DNA of 9,816 nt from Microbacteriaceae bacterium UBA4731 (GTDB lineage: Bacteria; Actinomycetota; Actinomycetes; Actinomycetales; Microbacteriaceae), in contig DHJB01000054.1 in assembly GCA_002404115.1 (NCBI GenBank), forward strand, positions 1 to 9,816, given 5' to 3'. A program made the translations under genes and the position numbers. This document shows, piece by piece, positions 1 through 6,407 of this stretch; positions within the stretch are counted from its first letter, which is position 1; the number at the start of each line of letters is the position of its first letter. Under the pieces are notes generated by a model, which had not been told where the DNA came from, did no database searches, and saw only the letters and a program-made list of their open reading frames with translations.

Positions 1-551
1 TCGAAGCCGAACTCGTTGTTCGTGCCGTACGTGATGTCGGCCTGGTACTGGTCGCGGCGCTGCTCGGGCGTCTGGCCGGAGAGGATGCAGCCGGTGGTCA
101 TCCCGAGGGCGCGGAACACGCGCCCCATGAGCTCGCTCTGGTAGCTGGCGAGGTAGTCGTTGACCGTGATGACGTGTACGCCGCGGCTGGTGATCGCGTT
201 GAGGTACGCGGCTGTGGTCGCGACGAGGGTCTTGCCCTCACCGGTCTTCATCTCGGCGATGTTGCCGAGGTGCAGGGCAGCCCCGCCCATCAGCTGCACG
301 TCGAAGTGACGCAGGCCCAGGGTGCGGGTGGATGCCTCGCGGACGGCGGCGAACGCCTCCGGCAGCAGGTCGTCGAGCGATTCGCCGTTCGAGTAGCGTT
401 CGCGCAGCTGGACGGTTTCGTTCTTCAGCTCCTCATCGGTGAGGTGGCGGAAGTCTTCTTCCAGCGCGTCGATGGCCTTCGCATAGTTCTCGAGGCGTCG
501 CAGGACGCGCCCCTCACCAACACGAAGAACCTTTTCCAGAATTGAGGCCAC
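1..551 (-). CDS. secA: Preprotein translocase ATPase SecA, N-terminal 183 residues (partial)
   Basis: This is the 5' part of secA; the gene runs off the left edge of the window. SecA is the cytoplasmic motor ATPase that docks on SecYEG and drives unfolded preproteins across the membrane. The translation begins [14 protein letters not shown], a typical actinobacterial SecA start. It carries the nucleotide-binding Walker A motif MKTGEGKT at about residues 101-108, followed by the conserved VNDYLA segment (about 130-135) and the [10 protein letters not shown] segment (174-183) of the DEAD-like motor domain. The start codon is GTG, preceded by a GGAG Shine-Dalgarno sequence with a 7-nt spacer. 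The reading frame is open to the window edge without a stop. The gene lies downstream of hpf on the same strand. High-GC bacteria can carry a second, accessory SecA2; the position next to hpf and comF matches secA1 in mycobacteria, so the housekeeping copy is more likely. Confidence 0.97.
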   Translation of the reverse strand, partial: MASILEKVLRVGEGRVLRRLENYAKAIDALEEDFRHLTDEELKNETVQLRERYSNGESLDDLLPEAFAAVREASTRTLGLRHFDVQLMGGAALHLGNIAEMKTGEGKTLVATTAAYLNAITSRGVHVITVNDYLASYQSELMGRVFRALGMTTGCILSGQTPEQRRDQYQADITYGTNNEFGF

Positions 552-558
552 GAATGCA

Positions 559-562
559 CTCC
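559..562 (-). promoter_or_regulatory. Ribosome binding site of secA
   Basis: GGAG lies 7 nt upstream of the GTG codon at 551. It supports this GTG as the start, in agreement with the conserved protein N-terminus MASILEK. Confidence 0.7.
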
Positions 563-574
563 ACTAGTCGTCAC

Positions 575-590
575 GGCGCGCGGACGCGCC
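575..590. repeat. Perfect hairpin-forming inverted repeat in the secA leader
   Basis: GGCGCG and CGCGCC form a perfect 6-bp stem around a 4-nt loop. No T-run follows on either strand, so it is not a classical intrinsic terminator. It lies between the candidate secA promoter and the secA Shine-Dalgarno, 13 nt upstream of the latter, so it would be transcribed in the leader if that promoter is used. Confidence 0.5.
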
Positions 591-593
591 TGT

Positions 594-607
594 CGTCCGG
601 CCGGACG
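594..607. repeat. 14-bp perfect palindrome upstream of secA
   Basis: CGTCCGGCCGGACG reads the same on both strands. It lies 3 bp from the neighbouring hairpin repeat. Possible roles are a dimeric regulator operator or part of a folded leader. With GC this high, some palindromes arise by chance, so function is inferred only. Confidence 0.45.
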
Positions 608-631
608 CACGTAGCGCCGACCCAGCCGGCA

Positions 632-640
632 ACTATAGCA
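632..640 (-). promoter_or_regulatory. Candidate extended -10 promoter of secA
   Basis: On the minus strand the sequence reads TGCTATAGT, a TGn element directly before a hexamer that matches TATAAT at five of six positions. No recognisable -35 lies 16-18 bp upstream, which an extended -10 can compensate for. This is one of the few AT-rich patches in the 127-bp hpf-secA spacer. It would give a leader of roughly 75 nt containing both inverted repeats. The patch also contains an 11-bp inverted repeat, TAGCA-A-TGCTA (636-646). Confidence 0.4.
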
Positions 641-678
641 ATGCTACTTGGTCGCGGGCTGAGCCGGCGGGCAGTGGC

Positions 679-1374
679 TTACGCCTCTTTCAGTCCCGCT
701 GCCGTGCCCTCGGCGTTCTCATCGAGTTCGATGACTCCGTAGTCCCAGCCCTTGCGGCGGTAGACCACGCTCGGACGCTTCGTCTCCGCGTCCTGGAACA
801 GGTAGAAGTCGTGACCGACCAATTCCATGAAGTAGAGCGCGTCGTCGACCGTCATCGGAGTTGCGGCGAAGACCTTGCGCCGGATGACGACCGGGCAGTA
901 TTCCTCTTCCGCCTCGACGGCCGGGTGTTCCTCCGTGACGATCGGGATCGCTCCCGTGCGCACGCGCTCGAGGGTCTCGACGTCGGCCGGGGTGATGTCG
1001 ACGACGCTGAACCCTCCCGCGGATGCCTCCTGCAGCGAGGTGGGACGGTGGGCGCCGCCGCGGTGCACTTTCTTGCGGTCCTTCGCCCGGCGTACACGCT
1101 CCAGCAGGCGGCCGAGTGCGACGTCGAAGGCGGCGTACTTGTCGGATCCGTCGGCCTCGGCCCGCACGATGGGGCCCTTGCCGATCAGCGTGAGTTCGAC
1201 CCGGTCGTTGCCGGCCGACCCCGTGCGCTCGTTCTTCTCTCGGTGACGGCTGACCTTGATTTCGAGCGCGAGCGCCTTCTCGGCCAGACCCGCAATCTTT
1301 TCGGATTTTTCGGTGGCGTATTGCCGAAACCGATCAGTGATCCCCAGGTTTCGTCCAACAATATTAGTTTCCAT
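679..1374 (-). CDS. hpf: Long-form ribosome hibernation promoting factor HPF
   Basis: A 231-residue protein of the long HPF class. Long HPF binds the 30S decoding region and joins two ribosomes into inactive 100S dimers during stationary phase or stress. Residues 1-105 form the S30AE/YfiA-type domain (start METNIVGRNLGITDRF, basic region RRAKDRKK near 96-102). An acidic, variable linker follows (about 110-160). The C-terminal dimerisation domain spans about 165-217, with the hallmark stretch DALYFMELVGHDFYLF and then VVYRRKGWDYGVIEL. The open frame continues 40 codons upstream of METN, but that extension is unlike the family. The ATG at 1374 has a strong GGAGGT Shine-Dalgarno, so it is the chosen start. 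The gene sits between comF and secA, as in mycobacteria. The leader carries two inverted repeats, described separately. Confidence 0.95.
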   Translation of the reverse strand: METNIVGRNLGITDRFRQYATEKSEKIAGLAEKALALEIKVSRHREKNERTGSAGNDRVELTLIGKGPIVRAEADGSDKYAAFDVALGRLLERVRRAKDRKKVHRGGAHRPTSLQEASAGGFSVVDITPADVETLERVRTGAIPIVTEEHPAVEAEEEYCPVVIRRKVFAATPMTVDDALYFMELVGHDFYLFQDAETKRPSVVYRRKGWDYGVIELDENAEGTAAGLKEA

Positions 1375-1378
1375 GACG

Positions 1379-1384
1379 ACCTCC
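1379..1384 (-). promoter_or_regulatory. Ribosome binding site of hpf
   Basis: GGAGGT on the minus strand, with 5 nt between GGAGG and the ATG at 1374. It decides the start against a 40-codon longer in-frame reading. Its first two bases are the end of a 10-bp palindrome (1383-1392), so a leader hairpin could affect access to it. Confidence 0.8.
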
Positions 1385-1392
1385 AGATCTGG
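1383..1392. repeat. 10-bp palindrome touching the hpf Shine-Dalgarno
   Basis: CCAGATCTGG is a perfect palindrome. Its end overlaps the GGAGG of the hpf ribosome binding site by two bases. It lies next to a larger inverted repeat at 1395-1415. Confidence 0.5.
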
Positions 1393-1394
1393 CG

Positions 1395-1415
1395 GATCGC
1401 CCTTTCCGGGCGATC
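1395..1415. repeat. Perfect 8-bp stem inverted repeat in the hpf leader
   Basis: GATCGCCC and GGGCGATC are exact reverse complements separated by 5 nt (loop GGAAA on the minus strand). The element lies about 20 nt upstream of the hpf start. There is no T-run after it, so it does not look like a terminator. It may be an RNA hairpin in the hpf leader or an operator. Confidence 0.55.
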
Positions 1416-1468
1416 GTTGCGCGCCGATAAGACCACCGTAGCCGGGCCGGCCGGATAAGTCACAGCTT

Positions 1469-2182
1469 TTATCTGGCAGTTTCCTCCCTGCCATCCACGG
1501 CCCCGTGGAGACGCCGTGTTTCCGCGAGTGCGACCAGTCCGACCACCTCCCCGCCGGCTTCGAGCACGGCGCGCCGGGCCTCCAAGATCGTGGCCCCCGT
1601 GGTCACAATGTCGTCGACAACGAGGCAACGGAGCCCGTCCAGCGGTCGCCTGGCGACGAGCGACCCGCGCTTGTTCCGGTCGCGCGCGAGCTTGCCGAGA
1701 CCGACCTGGTCGGCCACGTCTGCCGCCTGCCTGAGCACGGGGCTCTGCGCGAGGCCCGCACGCCCCAGCAGCAGCTCCACCGGATGGTAGCCCCTGGCGC
1801 GCCACGCTCGCCGTGATGACGGGATGATGACCAGGTGAACGCCGGCCGCGCCGGGCGGTGGGGCGGAGGCCGTGGAGGCGGAGAGCGCGGCGACGACGGC
1901 GGCCCGGAGCGGAGCGGCGAGCGGGCCGGCGGCATCCGTGCGCCCTCCGTCCTTATAGGCGCCGATCACGCGCCTGGCCACGCCCGAGTAGTCCAGGGCC
2001 ACCCATACCGGGACGCCGTCGCGCCTGCACAGGTGCACCTGCGGGGCCAGGGCGTACCGGCACGCGGCGCACAGGGCCAGGTCGGGGGCGCCGCAGCCGC
2101 TGCACTCCGTGGGCGCCAGGACGGCCCAGGCGTCGAGCACGGCACGGGCGGCCGCGCCGGCAAACAGGGTCTTCACGGTCAT
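1469..2182 (-). CDS. comF: ComF family protein (phosphoribosyltransferase-like)
   Basis: A 237-residue ComF/GntX-type protein. The N-terminus has a zinc-finger-like pair of CxxC motifs (C27/C30 and C38/C41), then HLCRR at about 50-54. The C-terminal half is a type I phosphoribosyltransferase fold with the PRPP-binding loop LVVDDIVTTGAT at about 187-198. ComF helps take up single-stranded DNA in competent bacteria, but the family is widespread in actinobacteria without known competence, so the role here is uncertain. The ATG at 2182 (MTVKTLF) was chosen; an in-frame GTG directly before it is an alternative. Neither has a clear Shine-Dalgarno. The frame stays open far upstream, into the antisense of lpqB, but that extension is unlike ComF. 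The gene lies 101 bp downstream of lpqB and 94 bp upstream of hpf. Confidence 0.88.
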   Translation of the reverse strand: MTVKTLFAGAAARAVLDAWAVLAPTECSGCGAPDLALCAACRYALAPQVHLCRRDGVPVWVALDYSGVARRVIGAYKDGGRTDAAGPLAAPLRAAVVAALSASTASAPPPGAAGVHLVIIPSSRRAWRARGYHPVELLLGRAGLAQSPVLRQAADVADQVGLGKLARDRNKRGSLVARRPLDGLRCLVVDDIVTTGATILEARRAVLEAGGEVVGLVALAETRRLHGAVDGREETAR

Positions 2183-2221
2183 CACGCCATGCTGGGCTGG
2201 GCAAGCCAGGGCGAAACCGGC

Positions 2222-2235
2222 CCGCGCCGGCGCGG
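2222..2235. repeat. 14-bp GC palindrome in the lpqB-comF spacer
   Basis: CCGCGCCGGCGCGG is a perfect palindrome in the 101-bp gap between lpqB and comF. No T-run follows in the direction of transcription. I see no other recognisable element in this gap and no clear promoter. With this base composition, chance is a serious alternative. Confidence 0.35.
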
Positions 2236-2283
2236 TGCGGAACCGGTGTGCCGGCGGCGCGGTGGAGGAGCAATCTGCCGGAG

Positions 2284-3963
2284 CTACCGGCCGATGCCCT
2301 GCTGGGTCGCGAGCACTGCGACCCGGTCGATCCGCTCCTGCCAGCCGACGCCGCGCTGCACCTGCAGGCCGCCCTTCGCGTTCAGCGTGCGGAGTGTGCG
2401 CAGGGTGTTGCTCCCGGCGATGGTGATGCTGCCCGGCGCCGATTCGATCGGCGTGCTCACGCCGCCGATCTGCTGGGCGATGATGCGTTCCTCGCCGTCC
2501 GGCAGCCGGGTGAGGGACGCCACGTTGAGTTCGTCGATCCAGGTGGCGTCGAGTGGCACGCCATCGGAGGCCAGCAGAACGGGCTCGCCCAGGCCGACCG
2601 GCACCTTCTTCTCCCGCTTGATCGCGGCAACGACGAACTGCGTGTCGGCGCCGTAGCTGAGCAGGGCGATCAGGCGGGTGCCGTCCCTGGAGACCTTGAG
2701 CGAGCGGATCGACGACGCCTCCTGCCACGGCGTCGGGACGGCGATCGCGGTCCCGGTGCTGCTGTAGGCGAAGAGTTCGCCTGGCCGTTTGGACGGTACA
2801 GACCAGACGTATCCGTCGGTGTCGACGGATGGGTCGATCAGACCGCGGCGGGGGTCGAGCAGCCGCGGGCTGTCGCCGACCGACACCCCGTAGACGCCGT
2901 TGGAGGTCAACGCCGCCGCCAGGGTCTGGCCCGGCGACAGGGTGACGGCGGCCGGCTTCAGCGCGGCAATCTGCTCGGAGATCCCGGCGATCGGCGTGAG
3001 CGACGAACCGGTCGCCGCGAGGAAACCGAACTTGCCGTCGCGCAGGATCAGGGCGCGGGCGTCGACGCGCGGGTTGACGGCCGGGGTGTTCCCGCCGAGG
3101 TCGCCGATGTCCTGGGAGTTCTGGTCAATCGTGACGGTCACGGTCAGCCCGGCGGGGAGGCTGTTGGCGAGCTGGGACGCCATCCGCTGCAGGGTCAGCC
3201 GGTCGGCGTTGAGGGCTTCGCTGTTGAGGTCGACCTTGGCGTCGCGCCCGACGACCTGCACCGCGTCGGCGGTGAGCTTGGTGCCCTCGGGGAAGGCCGT
3301 GACGACCGCCCCGGCCAGCCAGGGGCTCGGCCCGGCGAGCACGGCATTGACGATCTTGGTGGGTGCGGATGCCCCGCGCGGGAACCAGCGCAGGTCAGGC
3401 ACGAGGTAATCGAAGCCGGGGTCGAAGAAGTACAGCGCCTGGGCGCTGAAGACGTCCCGGAACGTGTTCTGGTCGATGACCGTGCCGTTGGGTGCCTCGC
3501 TGATCCGCCACTGGCCGCCGACCCTGGCGAACTGGTACCGGAGCGGCACCGGCGTGGACGCGTCGACCTCGCGGTACTCGCCCCTCGCGTCGACCTCGGC
3601 GACCGGATCCACCGAGAACTGCATGGTCTTTGCGTCGATGACGGTGGTGCTCCGCCCGCTGCCGTCGTCGACGGTCACCCCGGCGTTGGGGTCCCACGAG
3701 CCGCTGTAGCCGGGCGTGAGGAACTCACGGGCGATCGCGTAGTTGCTCTCCGGGCTGGACGCGGCGTCGATGAAGCCGCGCAGGATGGCGTCTGGGCTGG
3801 CATCCTTCCGCGGGCGCGACGGCAGGAAGACCGGCGCCGGGTTGTCGTCGGGGAGGGCCGCCTGCCCGGCGTGCACCCCGCTGCTGCGCGGGATGCCCGA
3901 GCAGCCACTGAGCAGCACGGCCGCCGCGGCCAGGACCGCCAGGACTCGTACACGGCTACGCAT
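2284..3963 (-). CDS. lpqB: Lipoprotein LpqB, partner of the MtrAB two-component system
   Basis: A 559-residue predicted lipoprotein. Residues 1-20 form a lipoprotein signal peptide: basic MRSRVRV, hydrophobic core, then lipobox LSGC with the lipidated Cys at position 21. The mature protein has an N-terminal LpqB domain (about 45-190), a GerMN-like domain (about 200-275, ending in LTVTVTID) and a C-terminal beta-propeller-like region (about 300-555, with repeats such as DGYVWSVP and VSRDGTRLIALLS). In mycobacteria LpqB sits outside the membrane, binds the sensor part of MtrB and affects MtrA activation and cell-envelope properties. The gene directly follows mtrB and overlaps it by 8 bp. The ATG at 3963 was chosen over one 5 codons upstream because GGAGGT lies 4-5 nt before it and the signal peptide begins there. 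Confidence 0.95.
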   Translation of the reverse strand: MRSRVRVLAVLAAAAVLLSGCSGIPRSSGVHAGQAALPDDNPAPVFLPSRPRKDASPDAILRGFIDAASSPESNYAIAREFLTPGYSGSWDPNAGVTVDDGSGRSTTVIDAKTMQFSVDPVAEVDARGEYREVDASTPVPLRYQFARVGGQWRISEAPNGTVIDQNTFRDVFSAQALYFFDPGFDYLVPDLRWFPRGASAPTKIVNAVLAGPSPWLAGAVVTAFPEGTKLTADAVQVVGRDAKVDLNSEALNADRLTLQRMASQLANSLPAGLTVTVTIDQNSQDIGDLGGNTPAVNPRVDARALILRDGKFGFLAATGSSLTPIAGISEQIAALKPAAVTLSPGQTLAAALTSNGVYGVSVGDSPRLLDPRRGLIDPSVDTDGYVWSVPSKRPGELFAYSSTGTAIAVPTPWQEASSIRSLKVSRDGTRLIALLSYGADTQFVVAAIKREKKVPVGLGEPVLLASDGVPLDATWIDELNVASLTRLPDGEERIIAQQIGGVSTPIESAPGSITIAGSNTLRTLRTLNAKGGLQVQRGVGWQERIDRVAVLATQQGIGR

Positions 3964-5587
3964 AGTGACCTCCGACATGGCCGGGTTCAGAGCTGTCGTC
4001 GGGCGGCAGCGGAATCGGCGAGTTCGTGAGAACGCCGCTCGCCCGCCGCGGTAGCGTGAGCCGGAAGAAGGATCCGCGCCCAGGGCTCGACCAGACCTGC
4101 AGCCAGCCGCGGTGCGCGTTCGCGTCCTCGAGCGAGATCGCCAGACCGAGGCCGGTGCCGCCGATCGTGCGTTTGCGCGACGGGTCGGCCCGCCAGAACC
4201 GGTCGAACACGTGCACGACCTCCGCCCCGGTCATACCCATCCCGTAGTCCCGCACCGACAGCGCGACCGCGTTCGCGTTGCTGTCGACCGAGATGACGAC
4301 GGGCTTTCCCTCGCCGTGCTCGATGGCGTTGCCGATGAGGTTGTGCATGATGCGGCGGATGCGGCGCGGGTCGACCTCCGCGTCCAGGTGTCCGCCCGGC
4401 GCGACCAGCCGGAGCTCGATTCCCTTGGACTCACCGAGCGAGCGCATGCCGTCGATGGCATCCTCGACCAGGTGCACCAGGTTGGTCGGCTCGGTCTCGA
4501 GCTCCACCGATCCGGCGTCGTACCGGCTGATCTCCAGGAGGTCGCTGAGCAGCAGCTCGAAGCGTTCGACCTGCGTGTGCAGCAGCTCGGCGGTGCGCTC
4601 GGTCGCCGGAGGGAACGTGGCCCGCTGGTCGTAGAGCACGTCTCCGGCCAGCCGGATGGTGGTGAGCGGCGTGCGCAGCTCGTGCGACACGTCGGAGACG
4701 AACCGTTGCTGCATCTCGGAGAGGTCGGCGAGCTCCCTGATCTGGCTCTGCAGGCTGTCAGCCATGGCGTTGAACGACCTGGCCAGCGTCGCGATCACGT
4801 CCTGGCCCTTTTCCGGGATGCGCACCTCGAGGTCGCCGGAGGCGAGCTTCTGGCTGGTCTCCGCGGCCACCCGGATGGGCGTGACGACGAAACGCACGAC
4901 GATCCAGGTGACGGCGCCGATCAGCAGCACCAGAGCGATCCCGGCGAAGCCCAGCGTCTGCTGCACGAACAGCAGGGTGGCCTCCGCGTCGTGGAGGCTG
5001 TAGCCGATGTACAACTCGTAGCGGCCGGCGACCGGGACAGTGAGCTGGGATCCGACGACGATCCCCGGCATCTCTACGCCGTCCTCAGTCGACAGCGTCA
5101 CCGACTGCCAGTACTGCTCCCCCGGGGTCGCCTGCACGGCCGTGCGCAGCTCGGTCGAGATGACGTCGGTCGACTCGCCGAACGTGGAGAGGTCCTGCGG
5201 GGCCACGGTCGAGGCGTCCTGGCCGGGCGCGCGGAACACGGCGATCAGCCGGCTGGACGACGCCGCGGTGATCTGGGTGCGGGCGGAGCCGAGCAGGGTC
5301 TGCACCTGCACCCGGTCGACGGCGTCGGAGGAATCAAGGATGCCCTGCGCCGCGGTCGTGGCGCGGTTCGAGTCCAGCAGCACCTGGCTCAGCCTGGACT
5401 GGAACAGGTCGTTGCCGATGCTGACCGACATGTACATGCCCACCAGGGCGATGGCGACCCCGGAGAGCAGCACGGTGATCGCCACCGTGCGGAACTGCAG
5501 TGACGCGCGCCATGTGGAGGCGACCTGGCCGGGCCAGGACCGCCAGGACCGCCACCTGCTGCGGGCCAATCCGGTGCGAACCGCCAC
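3956..5587 (-). CDS. mtrB: Two-component sensor histidine kinase MtrB
   Basis: A membrane sensor kinase of about 543 residues; partner of MtrA. It has a short basic, Trp-rich cytoplasmic N-terminus, membrane helix 1 (about 34-56), an extracytoplasmic sensor region (about 57-212), membrane helix 2 (about 213-234) and a HAMP domain (about 235-287). The HisKA domain follows, with H-box SDVSHELRTPLTT and phosphoacceptor His about 302. The HATPase domain has N-box HNLIGNAIEH (Asn about 420), DYGMGM (447-452), FDRFWR (461-466) and GGTGLGLA (476-483). All key catalytic residues are present. The GTG at 5587 lies 7 bp after the mtrA stop. An in-frame GTG at 5626 would overlap mtrA by 32 bp and add 13 residues, but has no Shine-Dalgarno; the one at 5587 has only a weak AGGT. 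MtrAB controls envelope and division genes in actinobacteria. The 3' end overlaps lpqB. Confidence 0.95.
   Translation of the reverse strand: MAVRTGLARSRWRSWRSWPGQVASTWRASLQFRTVAITVLLSGVAIALVGMYMSVSIGNDLFQSRLSQVLLDSNRATTAAQGILDSSDAVDRVQVQTLLGSARTQITAASSSRLIAVFRAPGQDASTVAPQDLSTFGESTDVISTELRTAVQATPGEQYWQSVTLSTEDGVEMPGIVVGSQLTVPVAGRYELYIGYSLHDAEATLLFVQQTLGFAGIALVLLIGAVTWIVVRFVVTPIRVAAETSQKLASGDLEVRIPEKGQDVIATLARSFNAMADSLQSQIRELADLSEMQQRFVSDVSHELRTPLTTIRLAGDVLYDQRATFPPATERTAELLHTQVERFELLLSDLLEISRYDAGSVELETEPTNLVHLVEDAIDGMRSLGESKGIELRLVAPGGHLDAEVDPRRIRRIMHNLIGNAIEHGEGKPVVISVDSNANAVALSVRDYGMGMTGAEVVHVFDRFWRADPSRKRTIGGTGLGLAISLEDANAHRGWLQVWSSPGRGSFFRLTLPRRASGVLTNSPIPLPPDDSSEPGHVGGHYA
3968..3973 (-). 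promoter_or_regulatory. Ribosome binding site of lpqB
   Basis: GGAGGT on the minus strand inside the last codons of mtrB, 5 nt from GGAGG to the ATG at 3963. It supports translation of lpqB from within the mtrB message and decides between two in-frame ATG codons. Confidence 0.75.
5534..5551. repeat. 9-bp tandem repeat, two copies, inside mtrB
   Basis: CCAGGACCG occurs twice in a row on the plus strand. On the coding strand it encodes a doubled Arg-Ser-Trp unit in the N-terminal cytoplasmic tail of MtrB (WRSWRSWPG). The unit is three codons long, so a change in copy number would keep the frame. Confidence 0.7.
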
Positions 5588-5594
5588 GGCGGAC

Positions 5595-6275
5595 CTAGCT
5601 GGCCGCGCCGGCCCGGTAGCCCACACCGCGCACGGTCATCACGATGCGCGGGTTATCCGGGTCGTCTTCCACCTTGGCGCGCAACCGTTGCACGTGCACG
5701 TTGACGAGCCGGGTGTCCGCCTTGTATTGGTAGCCCCACACCTGCTCGAGCAGCATCTCTCGGGTGAACACCTGCTGCGGCTTCGAGGCGAGCGCGAGGA
5801 GCAGGTCGAATTCGAGCGGGGTGAGGTTGATCTGCTGGTCTCCGCGCTTGACCTCGTGGCCGGCGGCGTCAACGACGAGGTCGCCGATCTGCAGGTTGAC
5901 GGATGAGCCGTCCGGGGTCGGGCGCAGGCGCGTCCTGATCCTGGCCACCAGCTCCTTGGGGTTGAACGGCTTGACCATGTAGTCGTCGGCGCCGGACTCG
6001 AGGCCCTTCACGACGTCGGTCGTGTCGGACTTCGCCGTCAGCATGATGATGGGCGTGCCCGACTCCGCGCGGACGAGACGGCACACCTCGATCCCGTCGA
6101 GGCCCGGCAGCATGAGGTCGAGGAGAACCAGGTCTGGTTTGACCGAGTGGAAGGCGTCGAGAGCCTGGCCGCCGTCGGCGCAGAAGAACGGCTCGAAGCC
6201 CTCGCTGTGCAGCACGATGCCGATCATCTCGGCCAGCGCAGTGTCGTCATCAACGACCAAAATGCGTGCGTTCAT
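5595..6275 (-). CDS. mtrA: Two-component response regulator MtrA (OmpR/PhoB type)
   Basis: A 226-residue response regulator. The receiver domain (1-118) starts MNARILVVDDD, with acidic-pocket Asp10 and Asp11, phosphoacceptor Asp53 in LLDLMLPG, conserved Thr80 in MLTAK and Lys102 in VKPF. The winged-helix DNA-binding domain (about 127-222) contains NLTPLEFDLLLAL, the recognition region TRLVNVHVQRLRAKVE and the closing VRGVGYRAG. These segments resemble mycobacterial MtrA strongly. MtrA is a DNA-binding regulator of cell-wall, division and replication-linked genes in actinobacteria, and is often essential. The start at ATG 6275 fits the family N-terminus; an in-frame GTG 8 codons upstream is less likely. 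A purine-rich GGGGAA lies 7-8 nt before the ATG. The gene is first in the minus-strand block and is followed by mtrB. Confidence 0.97.
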   Translation of the reverse strand: MNARILVVDDDTALAEMIGIVLHSEGFEPFFCADGGQALDAFHSVKPDLVLLDLMLPGLDGIEVCRLVRAESGTPIIMLTAKSDTTDVVKGLESGADDYMVKPFNPKELVARIRTRLRPTPDGSSVNLQIGDLVVDAAGHEVKRGDQQINLTPLEFDLLLALASKPQQVFTREMLLEQVWGYQYKADTRLVNVHVQRLRAKVEDDPDNPRIVMTVRGVGYRAGAAS

Positions 6276-6282
6276 ACATCCG

Positions 6283-6288
6283 TTCCCC
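6283..6288 (-). promoter_or_regulatory. Probable ribosome binding site of mtrA
   Basis: GGGGAA on the minus strand, 7 nt upstream of the ATG at 6275. It is purine-rich but not a consensus match, so support for the start comes mainly from the conserved N-terminus of MtrA. Confidence 0.4.
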
Positions 6289-6289
6289 A

Positions 6290-6299
6290 GTGAGCTCAC
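6290..6299. repeat. 10-bp palindrome upstream of mtrA
   Basis: GTGAGCTCAC is a perfect palindrome whose near edge lies 14 bp from the mtrA start, in the divergent intergenic region. It could be an operator half-site pair. I cannot tie it to a known regulator. Confidence 0.4.
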
Positions 6300-6407
6300 C
6301 CGGGATGCCGCAGTGAGTCATACAATCTCTGGCACAAGAATAGTCGAGCTCGCCGCGAGAACCCGTACCGCCGTCATTCCGAGCCTCCGATGTGCCAGCA
6401 TGGGTGG

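Larger units (their letters stand above)
6276..6407. promoter_or_regulatory. Divergent promoter region between mtrA and the membrane-protein operon
   Basis: About 130 bp separate two divergent genes, so both promoters should be here. On the plus strand, TACAAT (6321-6326) matches five of six -10 bases, but I see no good -35. On the minus strand, TATGAC (6322-6317) with TCGACT (6347-6342) at 19-bp spacing is a weak candidate for mtrA. The two -10 candidates overlap by two bases. GTGAGCTCAC (6290-6299) is a perfect 10-bp palindrome just upstream of mtrA. The region is more AT-rich than its flanks. The individual promoter assignments are tentative. Confidence 0.5.

Noticed and set aside
552..678. 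Intrinsic terminator after hpf
   Set aside because: The inverted repeats here are not followed by a T-run on the minus strand, and they lie closer to secA than to the hpf stop.
1375..1494. 40-codon N-terminal extension of hpf
   Set aside because: The extension is not HPF-like and starts inside the comF 3' region, whereas the ATG at 1374 has a strong Shine-Dalgarno and the family N-terminus.
2183..2728. N-terminal extension of the comF frame
   Set aside because: The frame is open upstream, but the extension overlaps lpqB antisense-like in another frame of the same strand and does not resemble ComF. The conserved zinc-finger start fits initiation at 2182.
1858..4029. 723-codon open frame on the plus strand
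   Set aside because: It lies antisense to lpqB and part of comF and has the Arg/Gly/Asp-rich composition typical of shadow frames in GC-rich DNA. The opposite strand has clear protein families, signal peptide and ribosome binding sites.
4112..5503. 463-codon open frame on the plus strand
   Set aside because: Antisense to mtrB, whose kinase motifs are intact. The frame is rich in His, Asp, Arg and Gly and has no domain-like pattern.
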